Shown: positions 1-6,065, numbered from the stretch's first letter. The stretch is DNA of 12,849 bases from Methanomassiliicoccales archaeon (GCA_900767505.1 CAAFZG010000075.1:1-12849), one strand, 5' to 3'. Notes: generated from the letters alone by a model not told the origin. Numbers and translations: made by a program.

Positions 1-525
1 CACGTTGGCGCCCTGGAAGGTGATGGTCTGGGGGTATCTTCCCCAAACGGCGGCCTTGACCATGTTTGCCTTGTACATGGGAATGTCGAAGGTGTCGATG
101 ATTGCCTCAGTAGCGGCGGCTGCTGTGGCAGTGAATCCGGTTGTGTATTCGATACCGGCGTTCATCCTCTCTTCGGGGACGATGACGACGATGTTCTTTC
201 CGTCGGATTTGACCTTGACCTCGGTTCCGTCTCCGTCGTAGACCTGGACGGACTCCTTGATCATCTGAGCGATCTTGTCTGCGTTCTCAACGAGAGGGAT
301 GTCGATCTCCTTTCCCTTGATGATGACTCCACCGCCGGTCATGGAACCGGTCTTGAGGGCTTTCTCGATACCCGCCAGGTTAACAGCGCAGGTCCTCTTG
401 GTCAAGGACACGATCTTCTTGATCGCATTGTTGCGCAGCGGACTGATGGCTTCGAGCGGAACGTCTTTTGCGATGCGTTTTCCGTAGTCGTCATACAAGT
501 CTACTACGTCCTCGTATTTTGGCAT
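1..525 (-). CDS. mcrB: methyl-coenzyme M reductase subunit beta, N-terminal 175 residues (cut by window edge)
   Basis: Beta subunit of methyl-coenzyme M reductase, the F430 enzyme that makes methane and the CoM-S-S-CoB heterodisulfide from methyl-CoM and coenzyme B; it works in the cytoplasm as an (alpha beta gamma)2 complex. The frame is open from the ATG at 525 to base 1, so only the first 175 of roughly 435-445 residues are here and the stop lies outside. Family landmarks as I know them: start MPKYEDVVDLYDD, then VPLEAISPLRNNAIKKI (about residues 23-39), AVNLAGIEKALKTG (about 46-59), and MYKANMVKAAVWGRYPQ (about 152-168). The start is fixed by a perfect Shine-Dalgarno, AAGGAGGT (531-538), 5 bases before the ATG. 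mcrB is normally first in the mcrBDCGA operon, which fits its own upstream promoter region here. The rest of the operon should lie to the left of the window. Confidence 0.96.
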   Translation of the reverse strand, partial: MPKYEDVVDLYDDYGKRIAKDVPLEAISPLRNNAIKKIVSLTKRTCAVNLAGIEKALKTGSMTGGGVIIKGKEIDIPLVENADKIAQMIKESVQVYDGDGTEVKVKSDGKNIVVIVPEERMNAGIEYTTGFTATAAAATEAIIDTFDIPMYKANMVKAAVWGRYPQTITFQGANV

Positions 526-549
526 TTCATACCTCCTTGTTCATGCTTT

Positions 550-567
550 GCTGACCGAATGGTCAGC
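550..567. promoter_or_regulatory. 18-bp perfect palindrome in the predicted mcrB leader
   Basis: GCTGACC-GAAT-GGTCAGC: two perfect 7-base arms around a 4-base spacer. It lies between the predicted mcrB transcription start (about 576) and the Shine-Dalgarno, ending 12 bases before the latter. As DNA it is the size of a dimeric winged-helix regulator site placed just downstream of the start; as RNA it is a 7-bp hairpin with a tetraloop. Role is inferred; the symmetry is seen directly. Confidence 0.5.
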
Positions 568-596
568 CCCCTTGCAGTGACGGAGAACGTATGAAA

Positions 597-606
597 GAAT
601 ATAAAA
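597..606 (-). promoter_or_regulatory. TATA box, proximal mcrB promoter
   Basis: On the minus strand the site reads TTTTATATTC, a good match to an archaeal TATA box. Transcription would start near 576, giving a leader of about 50 bases. That leader contains the 18-bp palindrome and the strong Shine-Dalgarno. This leader is clearly longer than the predicted 14-17 base leaders, or absence of a leader, elsewhere in the window. Confidence 0.55.
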
Positions 607-703
607 CGATGGGAAAACGCATCAAAACTGCATTATCCCACGATTTTTCATGGATTCGGAAAAAGCCGAAAAAACAATGTTAAGTCGAATTCGTTTTGTT
701 TGT

Positions 704-714
704 CATATATAATT
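704..714 (-). promoter_or_regulatory. second TATA-like site, possible distal mcrB promoter
   Basis: The minus strand reads AATTATATATG, as good a TATA sequence as the proximal site. If used it would start transcription near 680 and give mcrB a leader of about 155 bases. The core is nearly symmetric, so it could also fire on the plus strand into the inverted repeat at 717-780. Nothing in the sequence decides between these or excludes chance AT-richness. Confidence 0.3.
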
Positions 715-716
715 GT

Positions 717-780
717 GTCCCCGTTTTACCGGGTGCGCATAACAATGCAATCATGCTTGCGCACTAGGTAATACAGGGAC
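717..780. repeat. 64-base imperfect inverted repeat between the DUF169 gene and mcrB
   Basis: The arms at 717-739 and 758-780 are 23 bases each and match at 19 of 23 positions; one mismatch becomes a G-U pair in a minus-strand transcript. The spacer is 18 bases (740-757). The innermost TGCGCA and outermost GTCCC segments pair perfectly. It lies about 20 bases after the stop of the DUF169 gene, so it may form that gene's 3' hairpin, but no clean T-tract follows on the minus strand. Other options are a small non-coding RNA, a miniature mobile element (no flanking direct duplication seen) or a regulator site. Confidence 0.6.
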
Positions 781-799
781 GTTTCTGTTTATTACTGGC

Positions 800-1510
800 T
801 CAATCGCGCTTGGCTTTCGTCATCACGGTGACGGCGTAGCGCTCGAGATGGGCGACGAAGGAAGGTATCATCTGATAGGGGATTCCGAGCGCCAGCTCGT
901 CTGCGGCCATGTCCGTCTTCTTCCTGCATCCGAAGCATCCGAGGGAGATGTTCGGCTTGCCCGTGCATATGGGCATGGCGACGATGTCCTCGCATCCGCA
1001 CTGGAAGGGGGATGTGGAGAACTGCACCCTTCCGCCCTTCTCGGCGGTTGTGAGGGGCACGACCCAATAGATCCTCTCGGGAATGTCCTCGATCGTAACC
1101 ACATCAGGGACGAAATCGGCATCCTTCAGGGGACATACCACCTCTCCTTTGGTCTTGTAGGGGACGACCTCCCTGTCGGAGATCATCTTGGCGGCGGAAG
1201 CGGGACTGTCGTGCATTCCGATCATGCTGTGGAACTCTCCGGAGGCGACTTTCTCGGGGGTGGGCACCATTCCGAGGGCGGAGCATCCGATCATGCAGCT
1301 CTGGGATTCGACGGGGAGTTTGAACGACTCCCCTGCCCTGGCCCTGAATATGGCCTGACAGTGACTGATCTGAGCCGCGGGCTCCTCGTATCCGGCAGGG
1401 TACTCCTCATCCTCGCGCACGAGTTTGACGGCGACGGGCTCGCCCCTGAGCTTCAGTACGCTCTTGAGTGTCTCTGCGTATTTGCGGTTGGTCTCCAAAA
1501 CCTCTGACAT
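800..1510 (-). CDS. DUF169 family (COG2043) cysteine-rich protein
   Basis: A 236-residue soluble protein of the DUF169 family, widespread in methanogens and anaerobes and without an established biochemical role. Supporting motifs are the early RGEPVAVKL segment (22-30), SHCQAI (49-54), SCMIGCSALG (71-80), VVCPL (124-128), FQCGCEDI (169-176), PICTG (180-184) and SLGCFGCRKKTDM (189-201). There are nine cysteines (51, 72, 76, 126, 171, 173, 182, 192, 195), several spaced as CxC or CxxC, which suggests metal, Fe-S or thiol chemistry; that is inference. There is no signal peptide or membrane segment. A TATA box about 30 bases before the ATG and the lack of a Shine-Dalgarno suggest a leaderless transcript. 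It is transcribed toward mcrB but separated by 274 bases and an inverted repeat, so it is probably not in the same transcript. Confidence 0.85.
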   Translation of the reverse strand: MSEVLETNRKYAETLKSVLKLRGEPVAVKLVREDEEYPAGYEEPAAQISHCQAIFRARAGESFKLPVESQSCMIGCSALGMVPTPEKVASGEFHSMIGMHDSPASAAKMISDREVVPYKTKGEVVCPLKDADFVPDVVTIEDIPERIYWVVPLTTAEKGGRVQFSTSPFQCGCEDIVAMPICTGKPNISLGCFGCRKKTDMAADELALGIPYQMIPSFVAHLERYAVTVMTKAKRD

Positions 1511-1533
1511 GATTCCGTCATGCCTTGGCGGAC

Positions 1534-1542
1534 GTATAAAAA
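1534..1542 (-). promoter_or_regulatory. TATA box for the DUF169 gene
   Basis: The minus strand reads TTTTTATAC about 30 bases before the ATG at 1510. At the usual archaeal spacing transcription starts at or within a base or two of the start codon, so the mRNA would be leaderless. No Shine-Dalgarno is seen, which agrees. Confidence 0.55.
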
Positions 1543-1570
1543 CCGCTTGGGACCACGTGTAAAATTCAAT

Positions 1571-1582
1571 GGTGTTAACACC
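1571..1582. promoter_or_regulatory. 12-bp perfect palindrome upstream of the DUF169 promoter
   Basis: GGTGTTAACACC is perfectly self-complementary. It lies about 30 bases upstream of the TATA box of the DUF169 gene, where archaeal activators or repressors can bind. The segment from 1511 to 1622 has no gene. Regulatory role is inferred from symmetry and position only. Confidence 0.35.
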
Positions 1583-1622
1583 CTATAACATACAGATTTG
1601 CTGTTCCGACCTGTGATGCAGC

Positions 1623-3035
1623 TCATACCAGCTGGGATGAGACCAGATCCTCTGCGATATCGAGGAAATCGTCCTTGCGGTCCGGAGGTATGGTCGCTCC
1701 CGCCGCGACGCTGTGACCTCCTCCCGTGCCTCCGACCAGCTCCGCCGCGGTCTTCATCACCTTGGACAGATCCAGCCCCTTGTCGACCAGAACGCGGGTG
1801 GCCCTTGCGGAGACCTTCACGCCGTCGTCGGAATCCGCGAAGGCTATGATCGGCATACCGCTCCTGCATTCGGGCGACGACAGCACCATCCCTGCCACGA
1901 TGCCCACGACGGTCTCCTTGATCTCTGTGCCCGCGTCGAACCACTGGATGAACCTCCTCTCCCTGAGGAGATGGTTCTCCCGTATGTACGTCATGGCGGA
2001 CGAGATGTGCCTGCGGTGGTCGGCCCTGTTCCTCTCCGCATCGGCCAACGCGCCCATGTCGCCGCGGCATATGCGCAGACCCGTGACCGCATCGTCATAG
2101 CGGCCGCATGAGTTCAGTACGGTGGCGAACTCCTTGGCATCCCCCAATCCTTTGCCCGAGGGCATCTCCGGGAACGAATACATCTCGCCGAATGCGCGAC
2201 CCCTCTGATCCTCGGGGATCCGTTTCATGACGGCATCGATCAGGCGTCCGCGCTCTTCCTCGGACAGCCCTGCCCACGTCTTCCATCTGGCCCCGTCCTT
2301 GGCGGACACGCCGCAGGAATCCAGCAGGTCCAGGCAGGCGCGGGGGTTCTCGCTGATCCCCGGGATCTGCGGATCGCTGGCGAATTGGAGATACTGATTG
2401 ACGGGACGGGTCTCCCTTCCGAAGAACCTCAGGTCCATGTCCACCACGGCGGATCCGTATCCGACCGCATCATCCAGGACCGTGCGGTTGAGACCTGTGA
2501 GTCCGGAATGGTTGGAGTCCTGGAAGTCCCCGACGGCACCCACGACCGCCAGATACGCCATGTCCATGTTCGACGGGTCCACTGCCTTGGAGAGGAGATA
2601 GGTCATCCCCGCACCGCAGACCTCGTATGACCCGTCCATGCCGTAGAGATGCGGATTGAGATGCACAAGACCGCCATAAGTGTCCAAAATCGTCTGCTTC
2701 CTGTGCCAACGCGGATCGGGGACGTGATGGTCCGTCACGATCAGACCCTCGCGGTCGAACTCCGACAGATATCCGCTGCCGAGATCGCATATCCAAACGA
2801 TGTCGGAGGGATCGGAATTCACGGCCTCGATCGTCTCCTCGGTGATCTTCTTCTCGAAGGAGATCCTATGTTCGGCGCCCAGCCTCTCGCATGTCATGTC
2901 CGCTATCGCGCCGGCCGTGATGCCGTCGGCATCGATGTGCGTGTAGACGGATATGCTGCCGGCATCCTTCAGGGCCAATGCCGCCTGACGGAGGTCACGG
3001 TCCATGCGACGCAGATCACCAGAGGTAGCAGGCAT
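1623..3035 (-). CDS. archaeal RecJ-like DHH-family nuclease
   Basis: A 470-residue DHH phosphoesterase of the archaeal RecJ type, the group that includes the GINS-associated nuclease and relatives of Cdc45. The length matches. The catalytic motifs look intact: HIDADG (33-38), ICDLGSG (82-88), the signature DHH (102-104), VVGAVGD (164-170), and the C-terminal DHHA1 glycine motif GGTGGGH (435-441) followed by SVAAGA. Intact metal ligands argue for an active Mn/Mg nuclease on single-stranded DNA or RNA rather than a dead Cdc45-like scaffold. The chosen start overlaps the upstream nuclease gene by 20 bases and has a GAGGGAG stretch just upstream. An alternative ATG at 3005 (residue 11) would remove the overlap and has GGTGATC further upstream. 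Either way the two genes are probably translationally coupled. I cannot tell the exact RecJ subgroup. Confidence 0.9.
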   Translation of the reverse strand: MPATSGDLRRMDRDLRQAALALKDAGSISVYTHIDADGITAGAIADMTCERLGAEHRISFEKKITEETIEAVNSDPSDIVWICDLGSGYLSEFDREGLIVTDHHVPDPRWHRKQTILDTYGGLVHLNPHLYGMDGSYEVCGAGMTYLLSKAVDPSNMDMAYLAVVGAVGDFQDSNHSGLTGLNRTVLDDAVGYGSAVVDMDLRFFGRETRPVNQYLQFASDPQIPGISENPRACLDLLDSCGVSAKDGARWKTWAGLSEEERGRLIDAVMKRIPEDQRGRAFGEMYSFPEMPSGKGLGDAKEFATVLNSCGRYDDAVTGLRICRGDMGALADAERNRADHRRHISSAMTYIRENHLLRERRFIQWFDAGTEIKETVVGIVAGMVLSSPECRSGMPIIAFADSDDGVKVSARATRVLVDKGLDLSKVMKTAAELVGGTGGGHSVAAGATIPPDRKDDFLDIAEDLVSSQLV

Positions 3036-3777
3036 GCTCCCTCACGAGTCTATCATAGATTATCCCAGCTATGTGTTCGAGGTTGACCGTATCGGCGCGG
3101 TTGTACTCCGTGAGTATGTCCAACGCATCCCTGTCGTTGTGCCTCTCCCACATCTTCCACAGACGGACGGCCTCGGCTCCGTCCACACCCTCGATGTCGT
3201 CCGACCTCGTTATACCGAGCTGTATCTCCAGAGGTTTAAGGCCACCTCTATAGCCTACCTTCCTCGATGCGAAGCGCAGGTCGAACTGAGGGATGTCGAA
3301 ATCCACTGACGGGAAGCTGTTCCTGAGAACCGGTATGTCGAAGCAGCTGCCGTTGAACGACACTATCATCGATGCCCCGTCGAGAGCATCGGACAGATTC
3401 TCCGGGTTCAGATCGATCCCTTCGGTGAGTGTCACCGTGTCCCCGCGGCCGTGGACCGTCACCACGGTCACCAGGGCATCCCTGCTGAGTCCGTCGGTCT
3501 CGATATCCAGATAGACGGCGTCGTCCATGAAATGCCTATAGAGTCTCCATGTCTCTCCCTTGGGGAGCATCTCCGCCAATCCGGAGCAGTCCCCGTCGTC
3601 CAGAAGCTCCCCCGCCTGCATGAGCACGGCATCGCCGCGCTCCTTGGCCTCGGGCTTCATGGTGCCGACGGTGTCCGCACCGAGGAAATCGTCCCATTTG
3701 CGGATGCCCTGGTCCCAGATCGCCCTCTCTTTCTTCGCGCCCACGGACGGCAGCAGTTGGAACGTATGAGATATCAT
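3016..3777 (-). CDS. HhH plus RNase H-like (YprB/RNase_H_2 type) exonuclease
   Basis: A 253-residue protein. Residues 8-31 (LLPSVGAKKERAIWDQGI, then RKWDDFL) resemble a helix-hairpin-helix DNA-binding motif. From about residue 87 follows a DEDD-type RNase H-fold exonuclease domain: YLDIETDG with D91 and E93, SFNGSCFDIPVL (140-151) with D147, and YNRADTVNL (225-233) with D229. This arrangement is typical of YprB-like ribonuclease H-like proteins, expected to be 3'-5' exonucleases; substrate unknown. The reading frame stays open for 42 more codons upstream (to 3903), but those residues do not look like this family, whereas the ATG at 3777 begins directly before the HhH motif. No Shine-Dalgarno is seen; a weak TTAAGAT sits about 33 bases upstream, so it may be leaderless. 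It is first in an overlapping pair with the DHH nuclease. Confidence 0.85.
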   Translation of the reverse strand: MISHTFQLLPSVGAKKERAIWDQGIRKWDDFLGADTVGTMKPEAKERGDAVLMQAGELLDDGDCSGLAEMLPKGETWRLYRHFMDDAVYLDIETDGLSRDALVTVVTVHGRGDTVTLTEGIDLNPENLSDALDGASMIVSFNGSCFDIPVLRNSFPSVDFDIPQFDLRFASRKVGYRGGLKPLEIQLGITRSDDIEGVDGAEAVRLWKMWERHNDRDALDILTEYNRADTVNLEHIAGIIYDRLVREHACYLW

Positions 3778-3937
3778 GGTCGTTCGGGAGCAATGCGTAA
3801 CTAATCTTAAGGGTGAGGTCGGATGGTCATGGACGCAACGTGATACCAAAGATGACGTACCACAATGCCAGAACATGAGAATGAGGACCCATCCAACAAA
3901 CACCTCGGTTGCAACAAACGGGGGTTGTAGATCGGAA

Positions 3938-3951
3938 CCGGTTATAACCGG
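3938..3951 (+). promoter_or_regulatory. TATA box embedded in a 14-bp palindrome, promoter of the mini zinc ribbon gene
   Basis: CCGGTTATAACCGG is perfectly self-complementary and its centre is the TATA element GTTATAAC. The TATA start is 31 bases before the ATG at 3972, the same distance seen for two other leaderless genes here. A wider pair of arms, ATCGG (3931-3935) and CCGAT (3956-3960), flanks it. A protein bound to the palindrome would block TBP. The divergent intergenic stretch 3778-3937 shows nothing else I can support. Confidence 0.5.
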
Positions 3952-3971
3952 ACAGCCGATAGATAACCTTC

Positions 3972-4085
3972 ATGAAATGTGCGTACTGCGGCGTGGAAAT
4001 CCCCAAGATATACCCCTTCTCCATGTGTCCCTCCTGCGGACAGCCCATCGACCTTTCGCCCGCAACCCAGGGCAAGGCATTCTGA
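3972..4085 (+). CDS. 37-residue zinc ribbon protein
   Basis: A very short gene below common length cut-offs. The product begins MKCAYCGVEIPK and ends with QGKAF before TGA. Two CxxC knuckles, C3/C6 and C19/C22, each followed by glycine (YCG, SCG), form a minimal rubredoxin-like zinc ribbon; nothing else is present. Evidence that it is real: the four cysteines are perfectly placed, there is a TATA box at the leaderless distance (31 bases), and the gene fills the gap before the metallophosphoesterase. It has no Shine-Dalgarno. The next gene starts 53 bases downstream with its own TATA box. Role unknown; such ribbons commonly act as protein or nucleic acid adaptors, which is inference. Confidence 0.7.
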   Translation: MKCAYCGVEIPKIYPFSMCPSCGQPIDLSPATQGKAF

Positions 4086-4107
4086 ACCGCATTCCCGGCG
4101 GGTCAAA

Positions 4108-4114
4108 CTTTATC
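4108..4114 (+). promoter_or_regulatory. TATA box for the metallophosphoesterase gene
   Basis: CTTTATC starts 31 bases before the ATG at 4139, and the bases right before the ATG (ACCGCCCCTC) hold no Shine-Dalgarno. A leaderless transcript is the simplest reading. Confidence 0.45.
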
Positions 4115-4138
4115 ACCCGTCGGACATAACCGCCCCTC

Positions 4139-4861
4139 ATGAGAGTCAAGGAGATCCTACCGGGCGTCCGCATAACCAGCGACAGATGCCTCATCCTGGA
4201 CGACGGTCCGACCGTTGTCCTGGGGGACCTCCACCTCGGATACGAACGCGCCCTCGAGATGGAGGGGATGTACGTTCCCAGGACGAACACCGAATCGATC
4301 CGCGACTCCCTGAACAAGATCCTCTGCAGATACGAGCCCGAAAGGGTCGTCCTGCTGGGCGATATCAAACACGACTTCAAACGCTCCGGATTCGAGGAGA
4401 AGCGCGAGGTCACGAAGATCGTGTCCCTGCTATCCGAAGCGGCGCAGACCGTCGTAATCAAAGGGAACCACGACAACTACATCCAGAACATCGTGGGAGA
4501 GCTCGGCATCCTCGCCGTGGACCATATAGACCTCATGGGCTACAGGCTTGAGCACGGTCACGAGGATTCCGGAGTGAGGCCCGTGATAATCGGGCACGAG
4601 CACCCTTCGGTGAGGATCCCCGGTTCCGTCGGAGGGGGTCTGAAGATCCAATGCTTCGTCCATGCGAGGAAGGAAGGGGTCATCGTGATACCTCCGTTCA
4701 GCCCGTACTCGTCCGGAAACGACCTTGTTTTGGACGAGAACTGCGTCATGGCACCCGCTCTGAAATCATCCGACTTCGCTTCCGCCGAGATATACGGCGT
4801 AACGGACGTGGGGTTGATGGACCTGGGAACGCTCAGAGACCTCTCGGATGTCAGAATCTGA
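4139..4861 (+). CDS. calcineurin-like metallophosphoesterase (COG1407 type)
   Basis: A 240-residue cytoplasmic metal-dependent phosphoesterase. The metal-binding motifs are all in order: GDLHLG (29-34; D30, H32), LLGDIKHDF (72-80; D75), KGNHDN (108-113; N110, H111), HGHE (139-142) and IGHEHP (151-156; H153, H155). Size and the GDLHLGYE and GDIKH forms fit the archaeal COG1407 group, related to the ligase-associated PdeM family. Its members are predicted nucleic-acid-related phosphohydrolases, but no physiological substrate is known to me. It lies beside two nuclease genes transcribed the other way and behind the mini zinc ribbon, which suggests DNA or RNA metabolism. The region after the stop (4862-4934) is T-rich (TTCTTTGTCCTCTATT), a possible weak terminator. 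Confidence 0.88.
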   Translation: MRVKEILPGVRITSDRCLILDDGPTVVLGDLHLGYERALEMEGMYVPRTNTESIRDSLNKILCRYEPERVVLLGDIKHDFKRSGFEEKREVTKIVSLLSEAAQTVVIKGNHDNYIQNIVGELGILAVDHIDLMGYRLEHGHEDSGVRPVIIGHEHPSVRIPGSVGGGLKIQCFVHARKEGVIVIPPFSPYSSGNDLVLDENCVMAPALKSSDFASAEIYGVTDVGLMDLGTLRDLSDVRI

Positions 4862-4934
4862 GATGCTGGATATATCGTTCTTTGTCCTCTATTCATCCAC
4901 CTCGTGCGCACGCGTCGTCTCGTACTCGTATTAA

Positions 4935-4943
4935 TTTTATATA
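4935..4943 (+). promoter_or_regulatory. TATA box for the methyltransferase gene
   Basis: TTTTATATA lies 45 bases before the ATG at 4980. Transcription would begin near 4965, leaving a short leader that starts almost at the AGGAG Shine-Dalgarno (4966-4970), itself 9 bases from the ATG. A 10-bp palindrome CGTGCGCACG (4903-4912) lies about 23 bases upstream of the TATA box. Confidence 0.6.
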
Positions 4944-4979
4944 CAGGCGGGGGCATTCCTTCCGCAGGAGATACTTAAA

Positions 4980-6017
4980 ATGACAATGACTCCTAGAGAC
5001 AGAGTACTCGCAGCAATGAAAATGGAATCCCTGGACAGGCCCCCAGTGGCCATCTTCACCCAGTCCGCTACCCTCGGACAGATGGAGAAAGTCGGTGCCG
5101 CATGGCCCGAGGCCCACAAAGACCCTGAGCTCATGGCCAAACTCGGTGCAGCTCAGGCTGACATCTTCGGATTCGAGTGCGCCAGGGCTCCTTTCTGCCT
5201 GACCGCAGAGTCCGAGAGGCTCGGAGCCACTGTCCAGGTCGACAAGAAGGACGCGTCCCCTATGATCAAGGCCCACCCCTTCAAATTCGACCCCATGTCT
5301 GCTGAATACGACGACCCCGCCAACCTCATGTCCCCCGAAGAGTTCATCCAGGGCGGCAGGCCTGCAGTGGCAATCAAAGCCATGGAGCTCCTCAAGAAGA
5401 GCCACGGCGAGAACGTCGCTATCGTCGCCGGAAACACCGGACCCTTCACCCTGACCGGAAACCTCGTCAACACCGAGAACATGGTCTTCGGAATGATGAT
5501 GTGCCCCGAGGAAGTCGACAAATGGGTCGCCGCAGTCAACCCCATCGTCGCAGCCTACACCAACGCCCTGATGGACGCCGGTGCAGATGTCGTTCAGTGT
5601 TCCGAGCCCTCTGGATCCACAGACATGCTCGCCCCCGACATGTTCGAGGAGGCAGCAGGACAGCACGTCAGGACATCCCTGAAGCCCAAGGAAGGAAAGT
5701 ACACCGTTCTCCACATCTGCGGAGACACCTACCCCATCCTCGACCAGATGGCCGCCACCGGAGTCACCGGAATCTCCATCGAGGAGAAAGTCGAGCCCGA
5801 GAAGGCCGCTGAGAAAGTCGGCGGAAAGACAGTCCTCGTCGGAAACGTCGGATCCGTTAGGCCTCTCTTCCAGGGAACCCCCGCTGAGGTTGCCGAGGGA
5901 GCCAAGCGCTCCGCAGCTGCAGGATTCAACGTCATCTCTTCCGGATGCGGAATCGCAGTCGCAACCCCTGACGAGAACATGGAAATGCTCGTCAAGACCA
6001 TCAAGTCCCTGGCATAA
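4980..6017 (+). CDS. mtaA: methylcobamide:coenzyme M methyltransferase (MtaA/MtbA family)
   Basis: A 345-residue zinc enzyme of the uroporphyrinogen decarboxylase-like fold that moves the methyl group from a methylated corrinoid protein to coenzyme M, giving methyl-CoM for Mcr. The expected zinc ligands are H245 and C247 in VLHICGD and C323 in SSGCGIA. Other family stretches are TQSATLGQMEKVGAAWPEAH (27-46), AGADVV (200-205), ISIEEKVE (265-272) and LVGNVGS (286-292). From memory the WPEAHxDPELMAKL, SxEEK and GCGIAxxTP forms look more like MtaA (methanol) than MtbA (methylamines), so the symbol is provisional. The gene is alone: no mtaB/mtaC or methylamine genes flank it. It has a good TATA box, a Shine-Dalgarno and a strong terminator, so it is probably a highly expressed single-gene unit. 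A second in-frame ATG occurs at residue 3. Confidence 0.92.
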   Translation: MTMTPRDRVLAAMKMESLDRPPVAIFTQSATLGQMEKVGAAWPEAHKDPELMAKLGAAQADIFGFECARAPFCLTAESERLGATVQVDKKDASPMIKAHPFKFDPMSAEYDDPANLMSPEEFIQGGRPAVAIKAMELLKKSHGENVAIVAGNTGPFTLTGNLVNTENMVFGMMMCPEEVDKWVAAVNPIVAAYTNALMDAGADVVQCSEPSGSTDMLAPDMFEEAAGQHVRTSLKPKEGKYTVLHICGDTYPILDQMAATGVTGISIEEKVEPEKAAEKVGGKTVLVGNVGSVRPLFQGTPAEVAEGAKRSAAAGFNVISSGCGIAVATPDENMEMLVKTIKSLA

Positions 6018-6037
6018 GCAGGTTCATAAAACCCTTT

Positions 6038-6065
6038 ACCCCCTTTGGGGGTTTTTCTTATTTTA
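6038..6065 (+). terminator. hairpin plus T-tract terminator of the methyltransferase gene
   Basis: ACCCCC-TTT-GGGGGT (6038-6052) forms a tight GC-rich hairpin directly followed by TTTTTCTTATTTTAT. It lies 20 bases after the TAA stop. The T-rich tail is what archaeal RNA polymerase uses to terminate; this is the clearest terminator in the window. Confidence 0.8.

Noticed and set aside
655..670. TTCGG-AAAAAG-CCGAA hairpin as a terminator
   Set aside because: The stem has only 5 pairs and is followed by A's on the plus strand and no T-tract on the minus strand; too weak to call.
848..1507. 219-residue open frame on the plus strand opposite the DUF169 gene
   Set aside because: It is the antisense shadow of a gene with clear family motifs; its translation is low-complexity in G, D and H and shows no domain.
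3778..3903. 42-residue N-terminal extension of the RNase H-like exonuclease
   Set aside because: The extension lacks family similarity and spans the upstream region; the ATG at 3777 begins right before the HhH motif.
4893..5714. 273-residue minus-strand frame opposite the methyltransferase gene
   Set aside because: Antisense shadow rich in G, V, H and C; the plus strand carries the zinc-ligand motifs, promoter and terminator.
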